A stretch of 64,000 nucleotides of DNA from Rheum nobile (Eukaryota; Streptophyta; Magnoliopsida; Caryophyllales; Polygonaceae), in assembly GCA_027886185.1 (NCBI GenBank), contig WOAB01000109.1:8474501-8538500 (forward strand), read 5' to 3'. Of this stretch, positions 1-10,925 are shown in pieces. Position numbers and translations under genes: made by a program. The stretch's first letter is position 1; every line of letters starts with the position of its first letter. Below the pieces are notes generated by a model. The model saw nothing but the letters and a program-made list of their open reading frames with translations. It did not search any database and had not been told where the DNA came from.

Positions 1-531
1 AGAGATTTGAGAGAGAGAGTTTGAGAGATGTGATTCAACTCCACTCCAGCTCCTTTCCTTTTATAGCCCAAGCAAGGAGGTCAAACAACCAGGTGACTCA
101 TGGTAGGCGCCTCCAACGACCGGATGGGACAGTTGCAGAGGCGAAGACGACGCGACGTCTGAAGTCCGGCGCTGCAGAGAAGAAATGATGACACCGCGGG
201 GTGCGGTGGCCTCACCGCGGGTGCGGTGAACCCCCACCTGACCGCCTCAGAAATTGGCCTTCCACCGCGGGGTGCGGTGGACTGACCGCGGGTGTGGTCA
301 AGGCCATTTTTTGTGCCTTTTGTCCGGGAAGAATTATGGGCATGAGTTTTAACCCCGGGTTAAATATATTTATACCCGAACGAATATTTTAACCCCAAAA
401 ATATATCGAATGTATTTTATTCCACTCCGGGAATTATTACGGAGATCAAGGACTTTACAGAAAATCCGACTAGTAGTAAGGGAGTTGGAAATATTACCAA
501 AATACTCTTTACTAAAATGAGGGGTATTACA
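1..531 (-). repeat. 3' LTR of element A, partial (cut by window start)
   Basis: This matches 12738-13290, the same part of the other LTR. It ends with ggggtattaca at 521-531, the terminal motif of the family, followed by the polypurine tract. A TATA box lies near 56-64 (reverse strand TATAAAAG). Four GC-rich hairpins lie at 192-208, 212-229, 262-280 and 283-300. An 18-bp stretch around 13212-13229 of the right LTR (cctcggaaaataatccga) is missing here. Confidence 0.9.
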
Positions 532-546
532 TCACCTCTCCCTTAA
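532..546 (-). other. Polypurine tract of element A
   Basis: On the minus strand an A/G-rich run (AAGGGAGAGGTGA) abuts the start of the 3' LTR. This is the expected position of the plus-strand primer for reverse transcription. Confidence 0.75.
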
Positions 547-562
547 AAAAAAAGTTTTGACC

Positions 563-1948
563 CCGAAACTAGGCCAAAAATAGCTCGGGAAAATGACTAA
601 GCATATCCGCCTCAGTCTCCCAGGTTTCCCAAGTAACCTCTTCAGTTCCTGACTTGGACCATAAAATCCGTACCAAAGGTACTACCTTGCTGCGCAACTG
701 CTTCTCACGACGCTCGAGAATACGTGCCGGTATCTCCTCGTAGGTACCATTTGCCTAAATTTCAATGTCTTCATAACTCAGCACATGAGACTCGTCTGGT
801 ACGTACTTCCTCAACAAAGATACGTGGAACACGTTATGCACTGGATGCGCCGATGGCGGCAATGCCAAACGATACGCTAGAGACCCTACTCTGTCAAGGA
901 TCTCAAACGGTCCCACGTAGCAAGGGTTAAGCTTCCCACGCTTACCGAATCTAACACACCTTTGGATGGCGACACCCTGACAAATACTTTGTCACCAACC
1001 TCAAACTCGACATTCCTACGCTTCAGATCTGCATAAGACTTTTGTTGACTCTGAGCTGTCAACATCCTTTGTCTAATTAAAGCAATGTCCGAGGCAGTCC
1101 TTTCGACTCATTCCGGTCCAACCAGAATCTTGTCGGCATTCTCATCCCAACAAATTGGAGATCTACACCTTCGACCGTACCAAGCCTTGAATGGAGCCAT
1201 CTTTATGGTAGCATGCCAACTGTTGTTGTACGTGAACTCAATCAGACTCAGGCTATTCTCCCAGCTAGTCGGATGATTGAGTGTACAAGCTCTTAGCATA
1301 TCTTCCAAGGTCTGGATGGTCCTCTCAGACTGTCCATCCGTCTGAGGATGAAATGCAGTACTAAATCTCAACTCGGTTCCCATGGCCTTGTGTAATTCTT
1401 TCCAGAATCTTGACATGAATCGGCCATCTTGACCCGATACAATGGTCTTTGGAGTACCATGCAAACGGACAATCTCGTGTAAAAACACTTCTGATAGCTT
1501 CTGGGTTCCCCATGTTGACTTGATAGCCACGAAGTGAGAACTCTTCGTGAGCCTGTCAATGTTTACCCATATAGCATCCTTCTGGCTTTGAGTCTTTGGC
1601 AGCCCCGTGACGAAATCCATAGCAATATCCTCCCATTTCCATTCTGGTAGTGCTAACACTAGTGCAGAGGTCATACACTGCTTCAACTTCTGAAAACTGG
1701 CCTCGCACTTGTTATCCCAGACAAACTTCTTGTGGACTTTACGGAGCAGACCGGTCATAGGTAGAGCGATCTTAGAAAGTCCCTCCACAAACCGTCTATA
1801 ATATCCAACAAGTCCAAGAAAGCTGCGCACCTCCTTCACATTTTGAGGCCGCTTCCAATTTGCTACCGCTTCAATCTTCTGGGGATCAACCATAACCCTA
1901 TTCTCATTGAACACATGGCCTAAGAAAGCCACTTCCTAGATCCAAAAG
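563..1948 (-). pseudogene. Element A pol, 3' part: RT connection fused to integrase core, GPY/F and chromodomain
   Basis: Reading on the minus strand, the fragment begins at the RT 'VAFLGHV' block and runs through the RT thumb (FLGLVGYYRRFV) to ALVLALPE. It then passes without a break into PEWKWEDIAMDF, the start of the integrase core. RNase H and the integrase HHCC zinc finger are therefore missing, and the junction falls on a shared Pro-Glu. The integrase core keeps the D...D...E arrangement (VNIDRLTK; GQDGRF, where the usual SDRDGRF has changed to S-G-Q-D; TDGQSERTIQTLED). Below 1108 a stop and small frameshifts follow, but the GPY/F region and a chromodomain-like block (ARILERREKQLRSK...LWSKSGTEEVTWE) remain readable down to about 563. 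Confidence 0.85.
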
Positions 1949-2092
1949 TGACAGGGCTTAAAGTCGTATGCCTAATCAAAGAAATCCTAAAGTACCTACT
2001 AAAGAGTATAGCAAGCAAGTCAGGGTCGATCCCACAGAGAGTCAGGTTATCTATTCTTGTAATTCACGTCACCGACTAGGAACTAGGAACTA

Positions 2093-2109
2093 GGGGGGGG
2101 GGGGGGGGG
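2093..2109. repeat. 17-bp poly-G tract
   Basis: An uninterrupted run of 17 G lies within the LTR of element B, directly after two copies of aactagg. Length in the real genome may differ, because such runs are error-prone in sequencing. Confidence 0.9.
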
Positions 2110-2921
2110 TTGTTTGTGTTTTTCGTAACCAAAGTAAAAAAAGCAAGTAAACAAGTTTGCAAATAACGGTTGAGAATAATAAGGGAAAAAGCGCCACACT
2201 TAACAAAAATCCACACAACAATAGAAAGGTCGATCACGGAATTCTATCAATCTCAAGTTCTTAATATTCCTATAGTTGTTCTTATCCCGATCATAGATAA
2301 CTATTAGTTCTACCAACCCTAATAGTACTTATCACCAAATCAAATCCGAAAATCTTCAAGACTCAATAAAGCAATAGCAATCAAACATGGATTCAACAAG
2401 ATACATGCAATAGAAACAACCCGTTACTATAAGCATACAATTAACTCTCTCTCACGATGAAGCGCTCGGATCCCCTATACGCAACAATCGTGCTTGCTAC
2501 TAGATATGCAACCCGAACCCGGAATCACAAGTCCTAGCAATTAGGAAGATATCAATAAACCTAGGTGATCAATCTAGATAAATCAACATAAACCAATAAT
2601 CAATCAAGTACAAGAGAATCAATCCAACTAGATAGGAAAACGAACAAGAGTAGAAAACTCACAACCAATCAATTGCTGGCTTCAAACTGTCAAGTGCAAC
2701 AATGGAGGTTTAGTTCTCCATAGGTTTTGTGAGCAAAATACGTAAAATGGTGGCTACTAGGGTTCTCGAATAGATTCTCTCTAAAAGAGTCTTAAACTTA
2801 ACTTAAATACTAAAGCAAATATTCAGGAATAAAATAAAGGAAAATAACAAACTTGGAAACAAAGTCTCGGATTTAAAATAAAACGGAATAAAAACACGGA
2901 ACGAAAGTCTTCAGCGCGTCT

Positions 2922-3103
2922 CCACCGCGGGTGCGGTGCATCCCACCGCTGGGTGCGGTAGCTCTCCAGTGGCTTCTGTCCACTTCTCTGACGACCTCGC
3001 CGCAGGTGCGGCAGTGCCCACCACTGGGTGCGGTGGGACTCCAGAATCTTGTCTGGTTTCTGCTTCTTCCACCGCAGGGGCGGTGGTCTTCGGCGCGGGT
3101 GCG
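2922..3103. repeat. GC-rich hairpin cluster, LTR of B
   Basis: At least six short inverted repeats have arms like CACCGC / GCGGTG around a GGGT-type loop, for example 2923-2938, 2944-2960, 2999-3012 (GCCGC...GCGGC) and 3017-3037 (CCCACC...GGTGGG). The paired arms often change together. The same motif occurs in the gag-protease frame of B and in the LTRs of element A. Confidence 0.8.
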
Positions 3104-3371
3104 GCAAGGCTCCAGTAACATCTCCTCTTCAAAGCTCTTCCTTGCAATCTCTCGCACTGCTCCTCAACTCGTCTCTTCACTCCTTTGGCGTCTTTCCTTG
3201 GTGGCTTCCTTCCTCAGTGTCTCCTAGATATCCACAATAGCTCAAACACCTCCAAAAATACCAAACTTCGCCTCCAAACGCCATACACATGAATGTGTCT
3301 AAATCTACCCGAATGACACCAATAAACCCTCTAATGACTCTTACTTAAGCCCTACAAAGTAGTGCTTATCA

Positions 3372-3386
3372 AATTCCCCCATGCTT
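3372..3386 (-). other. Polypurine tract of element B
   Basis: On the minus strand GCATGGGGGAATT directly precedes the LTR start TGATAAGCAC. This fixes the LTR border and the element orientation. Confidence 0.75.
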
Positions 3387-4757
3387 AGACCTTTGCTCAT
3401 CCTCGAGTAAACTAAAAGAAAGTCCACTCCTCCAATGTATCACACAAGGTCTCAGGAAGCATATTCTACAACTAAGAGTCACCTAACCCATGCCAAAGCT
3501 CCTGGCGCCAATCTTATCCACAACTCAACAAGCTTAAGGGGCAAGCAGAGTACTTCCCCCAAGCTTAACCCGGACATCCAATAGTTTGAGTAACCTCTAA
3601 TCCTAACCTCCATCTATGACTCCTTATGTCTGCCAGAGTGACCTACCCGACAATCCTTCTTTGACTCCTCTTCTTATGACGCCTCGCCAAAAATAATGAG
3701 AAATCCTAAAATCACTCTTCTTCTTTTTCGCTCATTTTGCCAAGGCGCCCTTTCGGGTTTTCACCAAGCCACTCATATTTTTTTCATAGATGCTCACACA
3801 AGCTCACGCCACTCTTGACCAATTATTACCCCAGTCTAATGCTGGTCCAAGCCACCTGCTTATTACCTAGGCCGCCCTTTTGGGTTTTCGACCTATCCCA
3901 GGATTTCTATGATAGCCTTTTTTCAAATTTTTGGCTCTTTTCAATTTTTTATTTTTCTCCTCAACAACGTAGCAAGTATAGAACTCTCCCCCATGCTTAA
4001 ACATTGCATTGTCCTCAATGTAATGAAAGACAAAAAGAATAGAAGCACAGGGAAAAGCAAAAAAATAACTCACAATGTCGCCGAGTTGCTTGGACACTTT
4101 CGTTGTTGCTGGCGGTATACAATATACGCACAGGTCTCCAGTGTTGGGCGGGTGACTTCGTCAACTCCATAATCTTCTCCTACCGTGCAACCAAAAGGAA
4201 CCACTGTGGTGAGTAGTGGCATAGCAAGGATGTCGGGGTTGCACGACCTTCAACGAACACATTGTAGAGCCCAGATGTAATCGTGGGGGGCTCTAGTGTT
4301 CCTCCTCATCAGCTGTCAATTGTAGGGCCATCATCGTTGCCAAATAATGTGTGAGGCTAATGACTCCTCCTTGGACAACATGATGCGCACCGTCTCTCCA
4401 TGGGGAACTCTGGACAGCTGCCTTCGATACAACTTTTTTTTTTCCATTCCGATTATTCTCTTTCTTTTTTTGGATTTTTTTTTGTTGATCCCCGTTTAAG
4501 GTTTTTTTGGGGATTTTATTTTCAGTGCAGGGCAAAAGAAGACTTACAATGGTGTGGGAAACACCTTCTTCAATTCGCATAGGGTCTCCTCCCTGCAAGT
4601 TAGTCGGAAACAAAGAAAAACAAAAACAAAGCAAGAACACACTAAAAACAAATGCAAAAACAAAGAATGAAAAACAAAGAAAGAAAAACATACCTCGGGT
4701 TGCCTCCCGGATAGCGCCTTAGTTATTGTCGTGGCTCGACATCCTACTCAGACAACC
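3387..4757 (-). other. Non-coding 3' internal region of element B
   Basis: No pol domain is found on either strand in this 1.37 kb. It includes a second purine-rich block like the PPT near 3986-4000 (ccccatgcttaaac on the plus strand), long T/A runs (4430-4500, 4600-4690), and near 4690-4720 a gggttgcctcccgg segment familiar from Athila/Tat-type internal regions. Full-length relatives would carry RT, RNase H and integrase downstream of protease, so B is structurally non-autonomous. Confidence 0.65.
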
Positions 4758-7137
4758 TCAATCCACAGCATCAGGTTCCTTAGGAACCCTCTCATTCAGC
4801 ACCTCCTTTCTGAACCAATAATGGAAAGGTTTGAACCTTAGACCATTCCTCTTCTTCAACGGCTCTTTCACCTTGTCCTTCTTAGTTGCCTTGCCCCCAT
4901 ACTTAGATCGATCAGGGGGGTGTTTAAGCTCAACTTCAGGGGCCTGCACAGTAGAGGGAACAAACTTCTCGCTCGGGGTCAGCAAATTGGGGCAAATGCC
5001 CAAAGGATCAATAGGAAGCTTACCGTTTGCATCCATCTGAGCTACAACCATCTGCATGTTAGATGATAAGGCATATTCCGTGTGGGACTCATCTATATCA
5101 TTCTCAATAATGGATTGCAACTCATCCGAACCAGAAATATCAAACACATCTTGCACAATGGGTTCAATCACATCAATAGAGCACAATGAATGATCATCAA
5201 CGGGGTGTTTCATAGCATCATAAATGTTAAATTCAACCACCTCCCCATCGAATTCCATAGTAAGTGTCCCACTTACATAATCAATCTTAGTCCTAGCAGT
5301 TTTTAAGAATGGCCTACCTAACAAAATAGGTGCAGCATGCACATCATGTTCCATATCTAGGACAAAGAAGTCAGCAGGGAATATCAAATTATCAACCATA
5401 ACCAAAACATCCTCAACTACCCCCTTAGGGTAAACACTAGACCTATCAGCGAGTTGCACAACAATTCCTGTTTCATGCAAAGGTCCCAATCCAAGTGATT
5501 TATAGAGAGAATAAGGTAAGACATTAATAGACGCACCTAGATCAAGCATAACTCTATCAAATTTAGTGTCACCTATAACACAGGGAATGCTTACCATACC
5601 TGGGTCAGCGCACTTCTTGGGCATGCGCCGTTGAAACACCGCTGAGACACGTTCGCTCACCTTGACCTGCTTCTTTTTCTTCTGCTTCTGGTTCCTCTTG
5701 ATCATGCAGAGCTCCTTCAAGAACCGAGCATACTTGGGAAAGCTTTTAACAAGTTTGAGCAAAGGGATGTTAACCTCACACTTGCTGAAAGTTTCGAAGA
5801 GGTCCTTGTCGTCGACTACCCTTTTCTCCTTGAGAGCCTCTGGAAATGGGGCGGGTGGCTTCTCGGAACCGAGAGGAGGAAAGTATGGACGAACGTAGGT
5901 GTCCACATAAGGCTCAACAACAACTCCAGAAGTCTCGCCGCGGGTGCGGCCAGAGGTCACCGCCGGGTGCGGTGGATCCCCAGAATTTTCTCGAGAAACA
6001 GTACCGCCACCACTGGGTGCGGTGGGTGACACCGCGGGGTGCGGTGAACTTGACAGAACATTCTGTCCCTCCCTTTCATGCTCGCCACGGGTGCGGTCAC
6101 CTTGCCGCTGGGTGCGGTCAGTTTCCAGAATACCCTCTTTTCCTGAGTCGTCATCTTCAGCACTAGGATCGACATGCAATTGCTTTCCACTTCTAAGGGT
6201 CACAGCACTAACATTTGCCCATGGGTTAACTACCGTTTGAGATGGTAGATTTCCCGACATCTTTGCATCGATCCTCATGATGGCTTCAGCCATTTGGCTC
6301 ACCTGCGTTTCCAAATTCTTTATGCTTGACGTTGTGGCTTGAACATGAGTAGTGAAATGTTTCGTCAAGGCTTGGAGCATATCTGCAGTTGAAGGAGACG
6401 CATCGGGTTGTGGATCTTGTGACCTTTGTAGAAATTGAGGTTTTGGCTGCTGCTGTTGTTGAAACTAAGGCTGTTGTTGTTGATCCCTCCATCTAAAATT
6501 TGGGTGGTCTCTCCATCCCGGATTATAAGTGTTAGAGTAGGGATCATGCCGAGGTCTTGGATCTCCATAACCTCCTACAACGTTTACTTCAGCAGGCGAA
6601 TCATCTTGTAGTTGAGGACAGGCGTCAGTAGGGTGGAATTGATCGGCACAGACCCCACACGCTTTGAGTTGCTGAGGAGTTCCTTGCAGCGTAAGTCTCC
6701 TCACCATGTCCTTCAACTCAGCAATATCACTGGCATACGCAGAGCGACTAGAGTCAGCAACATTGACTCCTCTCTTGGTAGAAGCTCTGCCGAAATTTCT
6801 TGTGCCCTCTGCCATCTCCTGAATCTTCTCCATAGCTGCTGCCGGTGTTGTGTTGAGAATATTGCCGCCACATGCAGCGTCGACAATCCTCCTTTCACTG
6901 TCCAGCAGGACATTGTACAGATGAAGCACCAAATCCTAATTGGAATACCCGTGGAACGGACAGCTTGAGCACAGTCTCTTGAAACGCTCATAGTAATCAT
7001 ACAGGCTCTCGTCAACTTCCTGCTCAATGTTGCTAATAGCTTTCTTCAAACTGTTTGCCTTCTTTGCAGGGAAATATTTCTCGAGAAACGCCTTATGAAG
7101 CTTGGTCCACGTGTCAATGCTCCTAGTAGGAAGATGG
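4758..7137 (-). pseudogene. Element B gag-protease polyprotein, broken
   Basis: This is one minus-strand reading frame interrupted only by two TAG codons (6933-6935 and about 6465-6467). The N-terminal part is Athila-type gag (WTKLHKAFLEKYFP, then YYERFKRLC). It is followed by a short zinc-knuckle-like motif (CGVCADQFHPTDACP, near 6640-6600), a poly-Gln tract, a region encoded by GC-rich hairpin repeats (5936-6121; HPAV...TAPSGG), and an aspartic protease domain near 5600-5270 with LDLGASINVLPYSLY, where the usual DSG is DLG, and the LLGRPFLKTARTKID block. The protein ends after a basic tail at 4758 where RT would normally begin. The DLG change suggests an inactive protease. Confidence 0.8.
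5936..6121. repeat. GC-rich hairpin repeats inside the gag-protease frame of B
   Basis: Six or more CACCGC/GCGGTG-type units (e.g. near 5938, 5958, 6011, 6030, 6086 and 6103) lie within coding sequence without breaking the frame. They give Pro/His/Ala-rich text in the protein. The same unit occurs in the LTRs of A and B. Confidence 0.75.
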
Positions 7138-8189
7138 TAATACCAGTGACCATATCTCGTCCGGAAAGTAGTCCTCGGAATATCCTCCTCACGAATTCTG
7201 AGCTGATGGTAACCAGATCTCAGATCGATTTTGGAAAAGACTTTAGCTCCTTGCAGTTGATCCAACAAATCATCAATCCTCGGCAATGGATACTTGTTCT
7301 TGATCGTGACTTTATTCAACTCTCGATAGTCGATACAAAGTCGGAACGATCCATCCTTCTTCTTGACGAACAAGACTGGAGCGCCCCAAGGTGATGCGCT
7401 CGGCCTGATATATCCCTTCTCAAGAAGATCCTCGAGTTGCTTCTTCAACTCATGCATCTCAGCAGGAGCCATCCGGTACGGTGCCTTAGAGATCGGCGCG
7501 GTACCAGGCTCGAGATCAATGGTAAACTCCACGTCACGATATGGGGGTAAACCAGGAATTTCCTTCGGAAAGACATCCGAAAACTCACGAATGACTGGAA
7601 TATCAAGAACTGATGGCTCATCTTTCTTGGGCTCGTCCAGATAGCACAGGTACCCGACACAACCTTGTCGAAGTAGCTTAAACGCAGCCATCGCATTGAT
7701 GAGCCTGTTGTTATCAGCGTCATTACGACCCTTGAATTTGCATACAAACTGGCCCCCAGATGACACCGTCACAGTTCTTAAGCTAAAATCGATTACCGCC
7801 CCATGATGCGTCAGCCAATCCATACCGAGAATAATATCGTATGGAGCCATGGCTATACATATCAAATCTGCTTCGAACTTCTTACCCTGGATAGTAATCG
7901 GAAATTCTGACAGACGCTTGGTGCCCACTAAATGTTCACCATTAGGAAGATTCACAACGAAAGACTCACAAGCCTCGTTGCATACTAAGCCTAACTTACT
8001 CACACAACTCTCCGAAATAAAAGAATGGATAGCACCCGAATCAAACAATATACATACTGAAGTAGAATGAAGGTATAAAGTACCTTAAGCAATTGGAGCA
8101 TTGGGTCCATCCGCCTCACGCATCTCGTAAAGGCGTTGACCTTGACCTCCAGAAGCAGCTGGGGCTTTCCCCTTGTTTTGCGCAGTCGT
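7138..8189 (-). pseudogene. Element A protease and N-terminal reverse transcriptase
   Basis: The minus-strand frame has a retropepsin-like core (CILFDSGAIHSFIS, then ILGMDWLTHHGA) followed by the RT fingers and palm start (EIPGLPPYRDVEFTIDL, PYRMAPAEM, GAPVLFVKKKDGSFRLCIDY, SKIDLRSGYHQLRI). It ends at TRYGH where element B begins. The YxDD catalytic block is lost with the deletion at that border; RT resumes beyond B at 1948. One TAA at 8087-8089 replaces a Gln codon that is intact in the related element C. Confidence 0.85.
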
Positions 8190-9413
8190 CTACGTTGAAG
8201 GACTAAGAGCTTCCACTGGTCTAAACCTAGGTCGATTGTTCTGACTAACCGACCCTTGCTGTGATTCAGCTCCTTTCTGCCTCCTCTGCGGACAAAATGT
8301 CTGCATGTGTCCCACCTTTCCACAGTCGAAACACGTCTTCTTCTCCTTCGGGCATTCATTGCTCTTGTGCCCGTGCGTACCACAGTTGTAGCACTGGATC
8401 GGATTCTTGCCCTGACCCGAAAACTGCGTAGACCCTCCATGAGTCATATCCATTTTCATTCGGCCAGATTTGGCAAAGTTAGACGGTGGCGCGGGACGTT
8501 TGAATCCACTCGCCTGAGGCTGATTCTGCATTGACCTCTGGCGATTACGTTTCTTTGTCGACTCTTACAGAGTCACTTTCAACTTTTAGGCTGCATCCAC
8601 GTACTGCTCTAGAGTAGAGCATCCATGGCGCACCATCAGTGGCTTAATGTCTGGATTCATCCACTCATGGAAATGCCAGATCTTTTGCTCATCACTGGAC
8701 ACCTCTAGCCCAACATATTGTAGCAGATGATTGAACTTGGCCGCAAGCTCAGTCACTTTCAATTCATCCGTCTTCGGATAGAGGAACTCATTATGTTTTT
8801 CTTCCCTCATAGCTCAGGAGAAGAAACGATCAGTCATTTTGGCTTTGAACATCCCCCATTTCAAACCAGGGTGATCAGCTAGACCGGTACCTTCCCACCA
8901 CTCGCTAGCTACCCTCTTTAGCTGAAGGGAAGCAATGTGCACCTTCTCAGCTTCAGTGCACTCAACATTGCGGAACAATCACTCCATGTGCGAGAACCAA
9001 TGTGCCACCCTGACTGGCTCTCCTTTCCCATCATAGCTATCAAGCCTCATAGAGCTTATGGCCTTCAGTGCTCGACCATAGTCACCTCTATTCCTGACCG
9101 CATATTCTCGGGGTACATGGATATCTGGCTCCTCGAATCTAGGAACCGCTGGAGGAACTGGCACGCCTTGTGCCTGAGGCGCAATTGGTCGCATGATATC
9201 GGTGAATGCCTGCATTACAATTCCCCGAATAGCCTCTATTGCTGCGGCATCAAATACCATTGGAGCGTTGACCGGAGCTTGGTCATTGCCCCCTGGATTG
9301 TTGTTAGAAGTAGTCTCGTGTTCATCCACAGGGTTCGCAGTACTCCTTACATTTGGTCTGGGGTCATTGCTTGGCCCAACACCAGCACGAATGGTATTCC
9401 TTGTGTTCACCAT
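8190..9413 (-). pseudogene. Element A gag (capsid and nucleocapsid)
   Basis: The start at 9413 (MVNTRNTIRAG) matches the gag start in element C. The capsid part follows (RPDSYDGKGEPVRVAHWFSHME-like block near 9000, FLYPKTDELKVTELAAKFNHLL near 8770). The nucleocapsid has two CCHC knuckles, CYNCGTHGHKSNEC (near 8390) and CFDCGKVGHMQTFC (near 8325). In-frame stops occur near 8979, 8817, 8586 and 8565, several at positions where the related copy has CGA. Gag would form the cytoplasmic particle that packages element RNA. Confidence 0.85.
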
Positions 9414-9658
9414 CTGATTACCGATCAAATTCCAAGTATTTTATAACATTAATATCATTTCACTATACTCAATGTCATAAAATCAACTTAGAATAGATCA
9501 ACTTGGTAATTTTCATAGATGAACTTCAAGCTGAGTTACAAGCTTCTACAAAAGGGATCTCCCGAGCGACAAGACAAAGTTGCTCGGAGATTTCAGTTCT
9601 TAACAAAACGAACACTGAAATACTATAAAGGAACTACTAAAGTCAACATTGGCCCTTA
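9414..9658 (-). other. Spacer between extra ORF and gag, element A
   Basis: This 245-bp AT-rich stretch shows no supported gene. An equivalent spacer lies in C at 36617-36893. Confidence 0.6.
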
Positions 9659-10705
9659 TCATGGCGCCCTGAAATGTTTTCTGTAAGGCAAACTTCTCAT
9701 ACAAGGCTTCTTCGAATGAGGTTTACCATCGGAATCCGACGATGGACTTCTCACCCTGCTCGGCCCTGGAGCACATGGCTCATCCCTTGGTCCTGGTGCC
9801 CTCAGCCTTACCCTAGGCGCGGGAACACTCTGACCAATCTCATCAGATCCTAGTGGGTAGCAAAACTCCTCTAGAAATCCTGGTTGGAAGTCTTCCCTAT
9901 TCACCCCATACAAAGGATCGAGTAGCAATCTTGCTTGGCGGATGTACTCCTGGAGTTCGTGGACATCCCCAATCATTCGTGTGAGACCGACCTCAGTCTC
10001 GAAGGTCCTCTCCTCCATGTCGTTTAGGGCGTTCGACCACTCCTCCAGTCGTCCCTCCTGCAATTAGGGTCTTGGCCTGGTCTGTTGAGTCGAGACTACA
10101 ACTGGTGTATCCATCGACTCCCATGGCCTTGCCCTCAAACGAGCACGTTCAACTGTCTCATCCACCTGGCGATGCGCTTCAGCACTAATCGCCTCCCAAG
10201 TGTCAGGAGACAATGGTGAATACTCCCGTTCAGGTGGCAATTCCGGACTAGGGGGAATGAACTGTACCCCCGGGTCCTCACAGTCCATCAGTAAGTGTTC
10301 TAGGTCATTGGACTCATAGCCTTGCTCCTCGAGGTCCTCCTCGGGATCCTCTTCCTCTTTCGGATCCTCCTCCGGATCTTCCTCGGGATCCTCTTCCGGA
10401 TCCTCCTCGGGAATAGACTCGATCATGAAGTCGTCGTCGAAGTACCCTCTTGCGTACTCTGACGGCTCCCCTTCATCCTCAGTGTCCTCCCTCGGCTCCT
10501 CCTCGGGCTCTGCCACATGAACCTCGGTATTATCGGACACTAACACTACCGACTCAGGGAGTACGGTCTTCACCTCCTTAGGTGGACTACTGGGTTCCCC
10601 GACCTCAAAGCATCGCAGGGGAACCGGGAACTCAAGCCTCACTGGAGATGGCAGAGCCACCTCGGCTTCTTCCGAGTTCCTTTGAAGAGAACAGAATGCA
10701 CCCAT
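9659..10705 (-). pseudogene. Extra ORF upstream of gag in element A (acidic protein), one nonsense codon
   Basis: An ATG at 10705 opens a frame that runs to 9659, broken only by TAA at 10064-10066. The product is about 348 codons, strongly acidic, with a repeated Glu-Glu-Asp-Pro tract near 10330-10410, a coiled-coil-like Glu/Leu-rich segment near 9960-10060, and a basic C-terminus (SKKPCMRSLPYRK). It lies between the primer-binding site and gag, where most chromoviruses have only leader. Element C has a homologue at 36894-37748 sharing CFEVGEPSSPP near the N-terminus and PGPSRVRSPSS plus SLPYRK at the C-terminus. The family is not recognised and its function is unknown. Confidence 0.75.
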
Positions 10706-10912
10706 ATCTACGGGCGACGAGAAGAGAGTTAGTCTTTCTAAATATAGAAGCGAACTTACTATATCAGACTAAAGAGAAGGCACGACTAGAAAGACAGATT
10801 TTTTTTTTCAAGCGAAATTTTTTATTTGGAAATTCAAATCCTTCGAAAATATTTTTCAGTTCAAAACGAGTAAATGGTTTATAAAATCCCAACCCGTTTT
10901 AAAAAAAAAATC
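10706..10912 (-). other. Leader between PBS and extra ORF, element A
   Basis: This short A/T-rich untranslated leader has poly-A and poly-T runs (10799-10808 and 10901-10910). No gene is seen. Confidence 0.6.
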
Positions 10913-10925
10913 GGCTCTGATACCA
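10913..10925 (-). other. Primer-binding site of element A (initiator tRNA-Met type)
   Basis: On the minus strand TGGTATCAGAGCC lies four bases downstream of the 5' LTR end. It is the standard plant retrotransposon primer site for initiator tRNA-Met and fixes the orientation of A. Confidence 0.9.

Larger units (their letters stand above)
1949..3371 (-). repeat. 3' LTR of element B
   Basis: The LTR is 1423 bp, read on the minus strand from TGATAAGCACTAC (at 3371) to AAGCCCTGTCA (at 1949), so it has TG...CA ends. The start is preceded by a purine tract. It includes a 17-G homopolymer at 2093-2109, a repeated aactagg unit just before that run, and a cluster of GC-rich hairpins at 2922-3103. The sequence gtcgatcccacagag near 2024-2040 is typical of LTR ends in Athila/Tat-related plant elements. 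Confidence 0.75.
1949..7137 (-). mobile_element. Element B: Athila/Tat-related gypsy element, gag-protease only, 5'-truncated
   Basis: On the minus strand the remnant runs from the middle of gag (7137) through gag-protease (to 4758), a 1.4-kb non-coding region and a polypurine tract to one LTR (3371-1949). At 1948/1949 the chromovirus RT sequence stops exactly where the LTR end tgacagggc starts, so this side is a clean insertion. On the other side (about 7137) the chromovirus RT sequence ...TRYGH joins directly to Athila-type gag. The 5' LTR and leader of B and roughly 200 bp of host RT are missing, which points to a later deletion across that border. Confidence 0.8.

Noticed and set aside
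1928..1948. Search for a 5-bp target duplication of element B
   Set aside because: The other border of B (about 7137) lost both its LTR and neighbouring host RT, so no duplication can be tested.
2931..3240. Several overlapping short ORFs on both strands around the GC-rich repeats of the B LTR
   Set aside because: They arise from low-stop GC-rich hairpin repeats inside an LTR. They have no domain and no conserved start.
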